Positions 63,398 to 64,000 of a stretch of 64,000 nucleotides of DNA are shown one piece after another. The stretch comes from Aliiglaciecola sp. CAU 1673 (GTDB lineage: Bacteria; Pseudomonadota; Gammaproteobacteria; Enterobacterales; Alteromonadaceae). The stretch lies in assembly GCF_029223185.1 (NCBI RefSeq), contig NZ_JARHUG010000005.1:186001-250000 (forward strand). The letters run 5' to 3'. Below the pieces are notes generated by a model, which worked only from the letters and a program-made list of their open reading frames with translations, searched no databases and had not been told where the DNA came from. The position numbers were made by a program, and so were the translations under genes. The first letter of the stretch is position 1. Every line of letters begins with the position of its first letter.

Positions 63398-64000
63398 TGC
63401 AGACCATTCCGATTGTCCCCGCCGGTTTCGAATATCTCAACCAAGCTAAACACTTGGCCGATACCTGGCAGCTTACCGTCAGCGAAAGTGCTAAAGAGGG
63501 TTTAGTCCTGTGGCTTGATGAACAAGGCCTGGCACTGAAAACGCTGGATGATGCCAAAATGGGCACCGTCAGCGTGGATTTTGCCAGCGATGCCATGACC
63601 TGGCGTCGCCAGCATGGCGGCGGTCGCGGAGAAGCCGTGGCCAAGGCCGTAGGCGTCAAAGGGCAGTATCTGCCCAAGGTACTGGATGCCACGGCAGGAT
63701 TGGGCCGTGATGCCTTTATTCTGGCCAGCCTGGGCTGTGAAGTAACCATGCTGGAACGAAGCCCGGTGGTGGCGGCACTATTGCAGGATGGCCTGGCGAG
63801 GGCAGCACAACATCCTGAGTTGGCCGATTGGCTTCCTTTGCGCATGCGCTTGCTACCCGGAGCTGCTCTGGAACGGATGCAAAACTGGCAAGAAGAGAGG
63901 CCCCAGGTGGTGTATCTGGATCCCATGTTTCCCCATCGCAAAAAATCTGCTCTGGTCAAAAAAGAGATGCGCCTGTTCCAGCAACTGCTGGGCCCGGACA
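63397..64000 (+). CDS. rsmJ: 16S rRNA m2G1516 methyltransferase RsmJ (partial, runs off right edge)
   Basis: The first 201 residues are present, starting at the ATG that overlaps the recG stop (ATGA). The SAM-binding motif [11 protein letters not shown] is at about 88-98 and the catalytic [20 protein letters not shown] segment follows, both typical of RsmJ (YhiQ). It methylates G1516 in 16S rRNA. The C-terminal ~50 residues are outside the window. Confidence 0.93.
   Translation, partial: MQTIPIVPAGFEYLNQAKHLADTWQLTVSESAKEGLVLWLDEQGLALKTLDDAKMGTVSVDFASDAMTWRRQHGGGRGEAVAKAVGVKGQYLPKVLDATAGLGRDAFILASLGCEVTMLERSPVVAALLQDGLARAAQHPELADWLPLRMRLLPGAALERMQNWQEERPQVVYLDPMFPHRKKSALVKKEMRLFQQLLGPD

Overview
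The window looks like the chromosome of a marine gammaproteobacterium of the Alteromonadales (an Alteromonas-like lineage). This is inferred from the core blocks hemC-hemDX-hemY and gmk-rpoZ-spoT-ridA-trmH-(insert)-recG-rsmJ, from a TonB receptor, and from the overall protein style. No database search was possible.

Positions 1-27706 are an integrated genomic island that continues beyond the left edge. Its right end is marked by a 47-bp copy of the 3' half of a tRNA-Arg(CCG) gene at 27660-27706. From left to right the island holds: a BREX type 3-like phage-defence locus on the minus strand (two tandem COG1743-type methylases, brxC, brxF and the WYL regulator brxR; brxHII, pglZ and brxA would be expected beyond the left edge); a small XRE regulator divergent from an excisionase-integrase module carrying HD/OB-fold, KfrA-like and unknown genes (9098-12588); an AT-rich slot of four or five unrecognised ORFs with a duplicated 95-bp structured repeat (12799-16798); a MerR regulator coupled to a VIT-VWA protein; a truncated solute-binding-protein pseudogene; a hipA-hipB module with five copies of an operator hexamer; an orphan XRE regulator with two palindromes; and a three-gene recombinase operon (943-aa tyrosine recombinase, 470-aa recombinase-like protein lacking the nucleophile, 175-aa small protein).

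Positions 27961-46817 are lineage-variable chromosome: a CPBP protease with a DesK/NarL-type two-component system, a secreted YD-repeat-like protein, a membrane AraC regulator, and a probable carboxylate-ester uptake system. That system comprises a TonB receptor, an alpha/beta hydrolase and a DASS transporter, preceded by a sigma-54 promoter and by a divergently-regulating block of the same strand: a solute-binding protein, a DctB-like kinase and a DctD-like activator. A secreted F5/8-type-C protein, a MocR regulator facing a LysE exporter plus GNAT, and a Bcr/CflA exporter follow.

Positions 48062-64000 are conserved core: heme synthesis (hemC, a hemD-hemX fusion, hemY), a DUF2914 protein, a carboxylesterase, the gmk-rpoZ-spoT-ridA-trmH run, a three-gene insert (zincin-like lipoprotein, DUF2799 lipoprotein, peroxiredoxin-like protein), then recG and the start of rsmJ.
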